Numbered from the stretch's first letter, positions 1 to 5,041 are shown. The stretch: 5,072 nucleotides of DNA from an uncultured Oscillospiraceae bacterium (GCA_900555545.1 USLQ01000104.1:1-5072), one strand, 5' to 3'. Notes: a model not told the origin generated them from the sequence alone. Program-made: numbers and translations.

Positions 1-918
1 GCCGTTCTCGCCCTCCTCCACATCGACGCCCAGCACGGTTGCGGGCGCGAGCGCAGAGGCGACGTAGGTCGCCGGATCCTCGTCGTATTTGACAACGTCG
101 ATTTTCTCCCCGCCGAGCGCCTCGACAACGGCGTTCACACGGGAGCCGTGCGGCCCGATGCAGGAACCGATCGGATCGACATTCTCATCGCGGCTGCACA
201 CGGCAATCTTGGAGCGCATGCCTGCCTCGCGCGCGACGGACTTAATCTCCACCGTGCCGTCGTAGATCTCGGGCACCTCGTTCTCAAACAGGCGGCGGAT
301 CATGCCGGGGTGTGTGCGGGAGATCATTACGCGCGGACCGCGGTCGGAATCGCGGACCTCCACGATGTATACCTTAATGAGGTCGCCCTCGTGCAGTTCC
401 TCACCCGGCACCTGCTCATTTTTGACCAGCGTGGCCTGGAAGTTATCCATGGCCAGGGACGCATTGCCTGTAATGGGATCGATCCGCTCAATGCGTGCGG
501 TGACGATCTCCTGCTGCTTGGAGCGGAACTCCTGCATGATGGAACCGCGCTCCGCCTCGCGGATGCCCTGGCGGATGACATGCTTGGCCGTCTGGGCTGC
601 GATACGCCCGAGGTCGTGCGTCTCCAGCGGGATGTCGACAAAGTCGCCCACAACTGCATCCCGCTTATACTGCTTGGCGGCGTCCACCGTCAGATCCGTA
701 TCCTCGTCCTCAATCTCGGCGACCACATTTTTGCGCACATAGACCTTCAGCTCATTCTGGTCAGGGTTGATATCGCAAAATACGATATCCTTACCATTGT
801 AGTCATGGCGGATGGCGACGATGATTGCCGTCTTGATCTTGTCATACAGATACTCTGCGGGGATTCCTTTCTCCGTCTCAAGCATCTTAACCGCCTGGAA
901 AAATTCTTCGTTAATCAT
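1..918 (-). CDS. nusA: Transcription termination/antitermination factor NusA (3' end missing)
   Basis: NusA binds RNA polymerase and nascent RNA, and modulates pausing, intrinsic termination and antitermination. The 306 visible codons start MINEEFFQAVK and cover the N-terminal RNAP-binding domain (about residues 1-125), the S1 domain (about 135-200) and most or all of KH1 (about 205-285). KH1 contains VDPIGSCIGPHG (247-258), which matches the NusA signature around the KH GxxG loop, followed by the conserved LGGEKIDVV segment. The frame is open at the left edge, so KH2 and the C-terminus lie outside the window; Bacillota NusA is usually about 350-400 residues. The ATG at 918 is supported by GGAGGG (927-932) with an 8-nt spacer. 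It lies 5 nt after the rimP stop codon, so the two genes are almost certainly cotranscribed and probably translationally coupled. I saw no frameshift or missing motif. Identification is by recognition of conserved family motifs, not by a search. Confidence 0.97.
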   Translation of the reverse strand, partial: MINEEFFQAVKMLETEKGIPAEYLYDKIKTAIIVAIRHDYNGKDIVFCDINPDQNELKVYVRKNVVAEIEDEDTDLTVDAAKQYKRDAVVGDFVDIPLETHDLGRIAAQTAKHVIRQGIREAERGSIMQEFRSKQQEIVTARIERIDPITGNASLAMDNFQATLVKNEQVPGEELHEGDLIKVYIVEVRDSDRGPRVMISRTHPGMIRRLFENEVPEIYDGTVEIKSVAREAGMRSKIAVCSRDENVDPIGSCIGPHGSRVNAVVEALGGEKIDVVKYDEDPATYVASALAPATVLGVDVEEGENG

Positions 919-923
919 TGTAA

Positions 924-1394
924 TTACCCTCCAAAATCATCCGCATTAATGTGCGCGGCATCTTTCTTATTAAATGTAATCGAACCCTGGCTGGTCTCCA
1001 CCGTGAGTACGGCATCCTGAAAATCCTTTAGCACGCCGGAAAATTCCCGCACACCGTCCGCGGCGCGGATCAGGCGAACCTTAACCTTTTGCCCAATATA
1101 GGCGGCAAAGTGCTCCTCGCGCCGCAGCTCCCGCTCGATCCCGGGGGAGCACACCTCCAAAAAGTAAGCCTGATCGATGGGATCCGCCTCGTCGAGCGGC
1201 TCATCCACCGCCCGGCTCATGGCGGCACAGTCGTCAATGTTGACACCGCCGTCCTTATCAATATAGATGCGCAAATACCAGGACGTCCCCTCCTTGGTGA
1301 ACGTGACATCCCAGATCCGCAATCCGAGCTGCTCAGCGTACGGCTGAACAAGCGCGCGGACGGCCTCCGTGGTAGAACCTTTTGCCAAGGTCAT
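924..1394 (-). CDS. rimP: Ribosome maturation factor RimP
   Basis: RimP is a cytoplasmic factor needed for maturation of the 30S ribosomal subunit. The product is 156 residues from the ATG at 1394, or 154 from the TTG at 1388, which is normal for the family. The N-terminal alpha/beta domain (about 1-83) includes the strand LRIYIDKDGGVNIDDC (41-56) and ends in FLEVCSPGIEREL (78-90), the family's VSSPG-type signature. The C-terminal SH3-like domain (about 95-150) follows, with GQKVKVRL (101-108). The start is ambiguous. The only Shine-Dalgarno sequence (GAGGAGG, 1396-1402) ends 1 nt before the ATG but 7 nt before the in-frame TTG at codon 3, so initiation probably uses TTG and the true end is 1388. 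The gene is first in the rimP-nusA operon, which in many bacteria continues to infB and rbfA. Its last two codons (GGA GGG) double as the nusA ribosome binding site. The family call is secure; the start is not. Confidence 0.96.
   Translation of the reverse strand: MTLAKGSTTEAVRALVQPYAEQLGLRIWDVTFTKEGTSWYLRIYIDKDGGVNIDDCAAMSRAVDEPLDEADPIDQAYFLEVCSPGIERELRREEHFAAYIGQKVKVRLIRAADGVREFSGVLKDFQDAVLTVETSQGSITFNKKDAAHINADDFGG
927..932 (-). promoter_or_regulatory. nusA ribosome binding site inside the rimP 3' end
   Basis: The sequence GGAGGG encodes the two C-terminal glycines of RimP and sits 8 nt upstream of the nusA ATG. The ribosome finishing rimP must pass over this site, a layout typical of translationally coupled pairs. 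It also explains the otherwise unneeded Gly-Gly tail of RimP. Confidence 0.85.
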
Positions 1395-1395
1395 T

Positions 1396-1402
1396 CCTCC
1401 TC
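1396..1402 (-). promoter_or_regulatory. rimP Shine-Dalgarno that favours a TTG start
   Basis: Reading on the minus strand, the site is GAGGAGG. One nucleotide separates it from the ATG at 1394, which is too close for normal initiation. Seven nucleotides separate it from the in-frame TTG at 1386-1388, which is ideal spacing. No other purine-rich element lies at a suitable distance upstream of the ATG; the next one upstream is the G-run of a small hairpin (1411-1424). Confidence 0.7.
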
Positions 1403-1410
1403 ACTGATAC

Positions 1411-1424
1411 GGGGGAAATCCCCC
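1411..1424 (-). other. Small GC hairpin in the rimP leader
   Basis: The transcript reads GGGGG-ATTT-CCCCC, a perfect 5-bp all-GC stem with a 4-nt loop. It ends 8 nt upstream of the rimP Shine-Dalgarno sequence. It lacks a downstream T-run, so it is not a terminator. It could insulate the ribosome binding site from upstream folding or limit ribosome access. Confidence 0.6.
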
Positions 1425-1432
1425 TATATGAA

Positions 1433-1460
1433 TTAGAGAGCGGGTTGCCCCACTCTCTAA
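1433..1460 (-). other. Perfect stem-loop in the rimP leader
   Basis: The arms TTAGAGAG and CTCTCTAA pair over 8 bp. An inner GGG/CCC pairing can extend the structure towards a small loop. It begins about 12 nt after the predicted transcription start. The sequence that follows (TTCATATAGG) is not a T-run, so this is not a standard intrinsic terminator. It may be an mRNA-stabilising or regulatory leader structure; the ligand or factor, if any, is unknown. Confidence 0.65.
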
Positions 1461-1463
1461 CAT

Positions 1464-1477
1464 CACGCTTACGCGTG
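1464..1477. repeat. Short dyad at the rimP transcription start
   Basis: CACGC-TTAC-GCGTG is a perfect 5-bp inverted repeat with a 4-nt centre. It starts 2 bp downstream of the -10 box and spans the expected +1. The position would suit either an operator or the first hairpin of the transcript. It is short, so chance remains possible. Confidence 0.4.
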
Positions 1478-1478
1478 T

Positions 1479-1507
1479 AGTATATCACAAACAAGAGTAA
1501 AAATCAA
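1479..1507 (-). promoter_or_regulatory. Sigma-A promoter of the rimP-nusA operon
   Basis: On the minus strand there is a -35 box TTGATT (1502-1507), a spacer of exactly 17 bp (1485-1501), and a -10 box TATACT (1479-1484). The -10 box is preceded by TGA, giving an extended -10 (TGnTATACT). The predicted start of transcription is near 1472, leaving a leader of about 75 nt before rimP. The box lies about 50 bp downstream of the gtrA-like stop codon. I found no convincing terminator between that stop and this promoter, so read-through from the gtrA-like gene may add to expression. Confidence 0.85.
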
Positions 1508-1555
1508 GTTTTTCCTGTTTTTCCACAGAAAAGGCGCAGGGCAAACCGCTTCCGC

Positions 1556-2587
1556 TCACTTTTTCCGGCGGAAAATGAAAAGTTTGCTAAAAATATAGTT
1601 GAGAATAACCACTATCACCTGTGCAATCAGTTTGGCGATAAACTCGTTCATCCCGATAAGGGAGACGCACACAAACATGATCCCCATGTCAAACACGAGC
1701 GAGAGCAGGCGCGCCCCCACAAAGGCCGTGACCTCGCGCGCGACAACGGCGGGCCTCCAGCTGCGGCTCTCGAAGACAAAGAGCTTGTTGGTCACATAGG
1801 CAAAGGCCACCGCGGCAATCCAGCAGATCGCGTTGGAGACAAGGTAATTCTTATCCCGCAGGAAGATATCGGGCGTGAGGATCAGCGTGCACAGCCAGTA
1901 CACGACATAGTTGACAACGGTTGTCAGCACCCCAAAGATCAGGTACGTGACCATCTCCCGGTGGGCGAGGGCGAGTACCTTGTCCCCTGCGCCCATCTCT
2001 TTTTTATCCGGCTCCGCCTGGCGGTACTCCCCGTAGCGCTTTTGCAGCCGCAGATCCAACTGCTTGAAGGTCTTCAGGGAGTGGAACACACGGCCGAACA
2101 CCCGACCGGCCACTTTGCCCGCGTACCCCCCCGCATCCGAACAGTCCACGGTACCGATCGGCGCATGGTCATAATACGCCGAGGCGATAACCGCCGCATC
2201 GGGATAGGTGAAATCGGGAGCGCAGTTTTCCAGATATTCGCGCAGCTTTCGGCTGTCGATCAGCAAGAACGACGGCGCGCCGCACTTCATAAAGATCCGG
2301 AAAGAGTAGGTGTACACCAGGCGCATCATAAAGCCGGCAAAGCCGTTGTGCTGACCGCGGCCAAACACGAGCGTGTTCCCCTCTGCCATCGTGAGTGCCC
2401 GCTCCAGCGCCTCCGCCGGAACGGAACAGTCATTCACCTTTAAAATATAATCCGCACCGCTGTCACACGCGCTGCGGAGCGCCGCATACTCCCCATCCGC
2501 CAGATCAAAGAGCTCTACCGGGCCGTTCAGCCCCGTCAATCTTTCTCGTTCTGCGGCCGGATCCGCCGCGATCAGGGCAAATTTCAT
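1556..2587 (-). CDS. GtrA-family membrane protein with an N-terminal degenerate GT2-like domain
   Basis: The product is 343 residues. The C-terminal part (about 213-340) is a GtrA-type domain with four membrane helices: about 213-237, 248-268, 287-312 and 317-336. Helices two and four are followed by the family signatures AYVTNKLFVF (263-272) and NYIFSKLFIF (330-339). GtrA proteins are thought to act in flipping or handling lipid-linked sugars for surface glycosylation. The N-terminal part (about 1-150) is soluble. Its layout recalls a GT2 dolichol-phosphate-mannose-synthase fold: DYILKVNDCSVPAEAL (46-61) sits where the DxD-containing segment would be, SFLLIDSRKLREYL (106-119) where the acceptor loop lies, and DFTYPDAAVIASAYYDHAP (125-143) near its end. 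The DxD aspartates are not conserved and the usual N-terminal nucleotide-binding segment is shortened. The start at 2587 has GGGAG (2595-2599) with 7-nt spacing and lies downstream of its own promoter. The GtrA call is firm; the GT2-like reading is inference. Confidence 0.88.
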   Translation of the reverse strand: MKFALIAADPAAERERLTGLNGPVELFDLADGEYAALRSACDSGADYILKVNDCSVPAEALERALTMAEGNTLVFGRGQHNGFAGFMMRLVYTYSFRIFMKCGAPSFLLIDSRKLREYLENCAPDFTYPDAAVIASAYYDHAPIGTVDCSDAGGYAGKVAGRVFGRVFHSLKTFKQLDLRLQKRYGEYRQAEPDKKEMGAGDKVLALAHREMVTYLIFGVLTTVVNYVVYWLCTLILTPDIFLRDKNYLVSNAICWIAAVAFAYVTNKLFVFESRSWRPAVVAREVTAFVGARLLSLVFDMGIMFVCVSLIGMNEFIAKLIAQVIVVILNYIFSKLFIFRRKK

Positions 2588-2594
2588 CGTGTCA

Positions 2595-2599
2595 CTCCC
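2595..2599 (-). promoter_or_regulatory. Ribosome binding site fixing the gtrA-like start
   Basis: GGGAG stands 7 nt before the ATG at 2585-2587. The open frame extends 28 codons further upstream to an ATG at 2671, but that extension covers the promoter boxes of this gene. Its predicted residues also look unlike a protein N-terminus of the family, so the internal ATG is preferred. Confidence 0.8.
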
Positions 2600-2618
2600 G
2601 TTATCATTTTCCGCGTCC

Positions 2619-2647
2619 ATTGTACCATGATCCATACGGGAATGCAA
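2619..2647 (-). promoter_or_regulatory. Sigma-A promoter of the gtrA-like gene
   Basis: On the minus strand the -35 box is TTGCAT (2642-2647), the spacer is 17 bp (2625-2641) and the -10 box is TACAAT (2619-2624). Transcription should begin near 2612, giving a leader of about 25 nt with the GGGAG site in it. The promoter directly follows the terminator-like hairpin of the lipoprotein gene, so this gene can be transcribed independently. Confidence 0.75.
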
Positions 2648-2669
2648 GAAACGGCCCCGCAGGGAGGCC
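2646..2669 (-). terminator. Probable weak intrinsic terminator after the three-gene unit
   Basis: Just after the lipoprotein stop codon, the transcript can fold GGCCTC-CCTGC-GGGGCC (2653-2669): six base pairs including one G-U, with a 5-nt loop. It is followed by GTTTCTT (2646-2652). The T-run is interrupted, so termination may be partial. The T-run overlaps the -35 box of the next promoter by two bases. Confidence 0.5.
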
Positions 2670-2674
2670 AAGTG

Positions 2675-3583
2675 TCATGCAAGAATTTCCGTGACCGTGC
2701 TCACGTTATAGTCGGACTTGAGCGACACGATATTCTTATTGATAAGGCTCTCCAGATTGGTGGAGTCCGTCTGATACTCAAAATCCATCGTCGCAGGGTC
2801 CTGCGTCCCCCAGCCGAGGCTCCCATCCGGATACCGGATGATATTTTTGGCGTCGATTGTAAAGTATTGCGTCTTCTGTTGAAGTTCATCACCCCAGAAT
2901 CCCGCTGCTATTTCCAGATCGATCGAATAGGTCAGGCTGATTTTGTTAAAATATCCAACCTCGTTGGAGAACTTATTATACGCATTTGCCTTCAGTGCGC
3001 AAAAATAGCTATCATGCGCCACCGTCTCCCCTTTGGACTGAAAGTCGCCTGGCGCATCCATTGGCTCATAATCGCCAACGCTCCATGCCGTAATCGACGC
3101 CAGATAGTCGTTCGCTGCCTGCTTCAGTATGGACAAATCCATATCGCCGGTTATTTCCGTAATATACTCGGGCACGTCCTGCACCAGATACGTTTTTTCC
3201 GACTCGGAGAGCGCGTACGCCGCCCCGCCCGTCTCCGGCTCCCGGAGGGTTGCATAGACCGTGACGCTCTCGCCAGCAGCAAAGTTCCCCTCCGTGGTGA
3301 CGGAGTCCGGCGAGAGTGAGAAATCCACATACTTTTCCACCGCATCACTGCACCCGGAAGTATTCAAAGAGATGGTGCAATACGGCGATATCCCATCAAA
3401 CGTCACCGACAGCCCTTCAAACGGGTTCAGCTGCTCCGCTATATTTTCTCCGTCTATCTCCTCGGGCGGAACAGTGTCATCCGCCGGAATGATATATTCG
3501 TTATTTGACGTGCACGACGCAAACGTCAAGAGCGTCAGCGCCGCCAGCGCCATGAATGAGATGCGTAATCCTTTTTTCCTCAT
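2675..3583 (-). CDS. Secreted lipoprotein of unknown function
   Basis: The product is 302 residues. It begins with a lipoprotein-type signal: MRKKGLR, then a hydrophobic stretch (about 8-20), then FASC with Cys24 as the expected lipidated residue. Phe at -3 is not the usual Leu/Val/Ile. A Thr/Ser/Pro/acidic linker (25-50) leads to a beta-rich segment (about 52-143) with GLSVTFDGISPYCTISL, GESVTVYATL and a TYLVQDVPEYITE end. This pattern resembles extracytoplasmic repeat domains seen in clostridial zinc-ribbon and lipoprotein families. The C-terminal half (about 147-302) is mixed, with KISLTYSIDLEIAAGFWG (214-231) in its middle; I do not recognise its family. The ATG at 3583 is chosen because AGAGGGG (3593-3599) lies 9 nt upstream and the signal peptide starts there. 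The longer open frame to 3673 only overlaps the preceding gene. The start is 2 nt after the upstream stop, which suggests translational coupling. The product presumably works on the outer face of the membrane with the two membrane proteins encoded before it. Confidence 0.85.
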   Translation of the reverse strand: MRKKGLRISFMALAALTLLTFASCTSNNEYIIPADDTVPPEEIDGENIAEQLNPFEGLSVTFDGISPYCTISLNTSGCSDAVEKYVDFSLSPDSVTTEGNFAAGESVTVYATLREPETGGAAYALSESEKTYLVQDVPEYITEITGDMDLSILKQAANDYLASITAWSVGDYEPMDAPGDFQSKGETVAHDSYFCALKANAYNKFSNEVGYFNKISLTYSIDLEIAAGFWGDELQQKTQYFTIDAKNIIRYPDGSLGWGTQDPATMDFEYQTDSTNLESLINKNIVSLKSDYNVSTVTEILA

Positions 3584-3585
3584 TT

Positions 3586-4173
3586 TTAATATCCCCTCTG
3601 TTGTTTTTTTATCCGCTTGATCAGGCCAAATACAATGACCACAAGCAACAGGCTCTCCAGCGGCAAGATGCATCCGCCGGCCTTCATGGTGATCTCCGCC
3701 ATCCCCGCGCCATACTCATTCATGGAGGCCCCGGTGGCCAAAAAGAAAAAGACCGTTAGCAGAAAAAAGAATATAGACGTAACCGCCAGCGGAATCAGGA
3801 ACCGCGTCTGATAAGTCCTCTTTTTTAAAGCCAATGGGATCAGCATGATTCCGGCGGATAGAAGCATCAGTACACCCCAGACTACCGCCAGGAACCCGGC
3901 ATTCAGCTCCTGAAGCAGGTCATAAAGGGAATAGCTCTGGGACATATCCACCCCAAAGAGCGAGGCCTCGCCCCCAACCCAGTCGAGCATTATCAGGAAT
4001 GGATTGGCCAGGCACAGGATAAACGCCGCCCAGAACCACTTTGCCTGATTCCCAAGACAGGCGCCAAAGGCTACGGGGGTACCGGCACCCCCGTGGTGCA
4101 GGTCCGCCCCGCACACGGAACAGACCCGCTCGCCCTCCTTCAGTTCTGCACCGCAGTTTTGACAAAATTTCAT
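3586..4173 (-). CDS. Zinc-ribbon protein with four membrane helices, function unknown
   Basis: The product is 195 residues. The N-terminus MKFCQNCGAELKEGERVCSV continues to a zinc ribbon with two CxxC knuckles (Cys4, Cys7, Cys18, Cys21). A short linker rich in Gly and His follows, then four hydrophobic helices at about 46-66, 93-116, 124-147 and 167-186, and a basic tail (KRIKKQQR). The ribbon and tail should both be cytoplasmic. The ATG at 4173 is preferred to the in-frame GTG at 4188, because GGAGGGGG (4179-4186) lies directly before it with 8 nt between GGAGG and ATG. The GTG itself overlaps that site. The gene starts 15 nt after the preceding stop codon and ends 2 nt before the lipoprotein start, so it is the middle gene of a tight operon. 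Zinc ribbons of this type occur on many unrelated clostridial membrane proteins. They do not show the substrate, and no function is assigned. Confidence 0.85.
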   Translation of the reverse strand: MKFCQNCGAELKEGERVCSVCGADLHHGGAGTPVAFGACLGNQAKWFWAAFILCLANPFLIMLDWVGGEASLFGVDMSQSYSLYDLLQELNAGFLAVVWGVLMLLSAGIMLIPLALKKRTYQTRFLIPLAVTSIFFFLLTVFFFLATGASMNEYGAGMAEITMKAGGCILPLESLLLVVIVFGLIKRIKKQQRGY

Positions 4174-4188
4174 GGTAACCCCCTCCAC

Positions 4189-4839
4189 TTATCCTTTTAT
4201 ATACCAGGTTCCATCCACCTTTTGCATGGATATGGAACCGCGATCCTCTATTCCGCCATAGCACATGGCAATATCAGCCGACGCCCGCGTATCACTTGGG
4301 ATACTGATCTCATAAACCTTGATATACATTGTCGTCTGCAATCCCGGGGTGGACTGCGAAAACCCCATAACCGTCCCCAGGATCTCCTGCACATCCGTGT
4401 TCAACCCAAACAGTTCCGAACCCAGCAGGGATCCCATCTGCATAGCCGATTCCATAGCCTGCTGATCTTCCGGAGTGAGGCAGTCGATCATTCCATCTAA
4501 ATCGCCCTCATTGTATGACGCCGCAAAATCGTTCAATCGCCCTACAATCTGCTCCTCGTCGCTCGGAATTGCCACAACCGCAATCACCCCTCCGGCGATC
4601 ACCACTGCGGCCAATATGAGCGCCACCCATCTTGCAACGCGGTTGTGCAAAATTTTGCGCGACGCTGTTCCGGCCTTCTTCATTGTTCCGCCCACAGTGG
4701 CCACGCCGTGCCAAGCGGGCGTCTTTATCTGTTGTGTATCACTGGAAAAGACCGGCTCCAGCTGTGATATCCTTTCCCCGCATTCGGGACAAAAGTGTGC
4801 TCCTGCATCGTACGACGCGCCGCAATGTTTGCATGTCAT
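4189..4839 (-). CDS. Zinc-ribbon, single-pass membrane protein with extracytoplasmic NTF2-like domain (putative)
   Basis: The product is 216 residues. An N-terminal zinc ribbon has CKHC (3-6) and CPEC (17-20). It is followed by a polar linker (about 25-66) and one strong membrane helix (about 68-91, WVALILAAVVIAGGVIAVVA). The C-terminal domain (about 94-216) contains a helical region EEQIVGRLNDFAASYNEGDL (95-114) and then LTPEDQQAM. It ends in beta strands that finish with SISMQKVDGTWYIKG (202-216). A helix-rich start followed by a terminal 'dG.WyI' strand is typical of NTF2-like or DUF4878-type domains found outside the membrane in Bacillota; this assignment is by pattern only. The positive residues before the helix put the ribbon in the cytoplasm. 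AAAAGGAG (4850-4857) lies 10 nt before the ATG. It is the first gene of the three-gene unit and the closest to the promoter at 4949-4977. A sensor or scaffold role linking cytoplasm and envelope is possible but unproven. Confidence 0.85.
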   Translation of the reverse strand: MTCKHCGASYDAGAHFCPECGERISQLEPVFSSDTQQIKTPAWHGVATVGGTMKKAGTASRKILHNRVARWVALILAAVVIAGGVIAVVAIPSDEEQIVGRLNDFAASYNEGDLDGMIDCLTPEDQQAMESAMQMGSLLGSELFGLNTDVQEILGTVMGFSQSTPGLQTTMYIKVYEISIPSDTRASADIAMCYGGIEDRGSISMQKVDGTWYIKG

Positions 4840-4893
4840 CCCTCTTCTACTCCTTTTCCCGTTGTTTTGGCGCCTACATCACCGGCAACCCGT

Positions 4894-4937
4894 GAATTAA
4901 AACTTTTGCAATCGTAAATCTTCAAAAGTTTTAATTC
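4894..4937. repeat. Perfect 15-bp inverted repeat in the leader of the three-gene unit
   Basis: GAATTAAAACTTTTG (4894-4908) and CAAAAGTTTTAATTC (4923-4937) are exact reverse complements separated by 14 nt. The predicted transcript starts about 5 nt before the first arm, so the RNA would begin with a long stem-loop. Neither strand has a proper T-run after the repeat, which argues against a simple terminator. It could be a 5' mRNA-stabilising hairpin, a regulatory leader, an operator for a dimeric repressor, or the remnant of a small mobile element. Confidence 0.9.
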
Positions 4938-4948
4938 TATTTGTCATA

Positions 4949-4977
4949 ATTATACTCATATAGAATTATATTGTCCA
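4949..4977 (-). promoter_or_regulatory. Strong sigma-A promoter of the three-gene zinc-ribbon/lipoprotein unit
   Basis: The -35 box TGGACA (4972-4977) and -10 box TATAAT (4949-4954, consensus) are separated by exactly 17 bp. The predicted start is near 4942, giving a leader of about 100 nt that contains the long inverted repeat at 4894-4937. The surroundings are much richer in A and T than the genes. Confidence 0.8.
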
Positions 4978-4993
4978 TCCGCAAATCCAACAA
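4965..4993 (-). promoter_or_regulatory. Possible second, overlapping promoter
   Basis: Another consensus -10 TATAAT (4965-4970) has TTGTTG (4988-4993) 17 bp upstream. The -35 match is poor beyond TTG, and the site overlaps the better promoter by 13 bp. It may be a weak alternative start or a chance match in AT-rich DNA. Confidence 0.35.
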
Positions 4994-5021
4994 ATTCAAT
5001 TGGCAAAAACTTCTATTAGTC

Positions 5022-5041
5022 ACAAAACAGCAACTGTTTGT
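5022..5041. repeat. Imperfect dyad far upstream of the three-gene unit
   Basis: AAACAG (5025-5030) and CTGTTT (5034-5039) form a perfect 6-bp dyad around a CAA centre. Allowing one unpaired A, it extends to ACAAAACAG / CTGTTTGT. It lies about 45 bp upstream of the main -35 box, a distance suited to an activator site. It might instead belong to the end of a gene beyond the window. The remaining sequence to 5072 shows no gene that I can support. Confidence 0.35.

Noticed and set aside
148..1020. Long plus-strand open frame of 290 codons
   Set aside because: It lies antisense to nusA and the end of rimP, both of which match known families throughout. Its protein shows no recognisable domain, and there is no Shine-Dalgarno sequence or promoter for it.
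1511..1555. Possible terminator after the gtrA-like gene
   Set aside because: The only pairing found (TTTTCTGT with ACAG-GAAAA, needing a bulge) is AT-rich and followed by A residues rather than T residues. The GC-rich part does not form a clean stem.
2588..2671. 28-codon N-terminal extension of the gtrA-like protein
   Set aside because: It contains the -10 box (2619-2624) and -35 box (2642-2647) of a good promoter, while a well-spaced Shine-Dalgarno sequence points to 2587.
2627..3319. Plus-strand open frame of 230 codons
   Set aside because: It is antisense to the lipoprotein gene, which has a clear signal peptide, lipobox and ribosome binding site. The plus-strand product looks like a mirror of biased codons.
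3584..3673. 30-codon N-terminal extension of the lipoprotein
   Set aside because: It would overlap the upstream gene, has no good ribosome binding site, and would bury the lipoprotein signal peptide that begins at 3583.
4174..4188. GTG start at 4188 for the four-helix zinc-ribbon protein
   Set aside because: The GTG is part of the purine-rich ribosome binding site that serves the ATG at 4173, and the zinc ribbon in such proteins normally begins right at the N-terminus.
4941..4970. Plus-strand promoter (TTGTCA with an ATTATA 18 bp downstream)
   Set aside because: The -10 box is a poor match, the sequence is the reverse of a stronger minus-strand promoter, and no plus-strand gene follows within the window.
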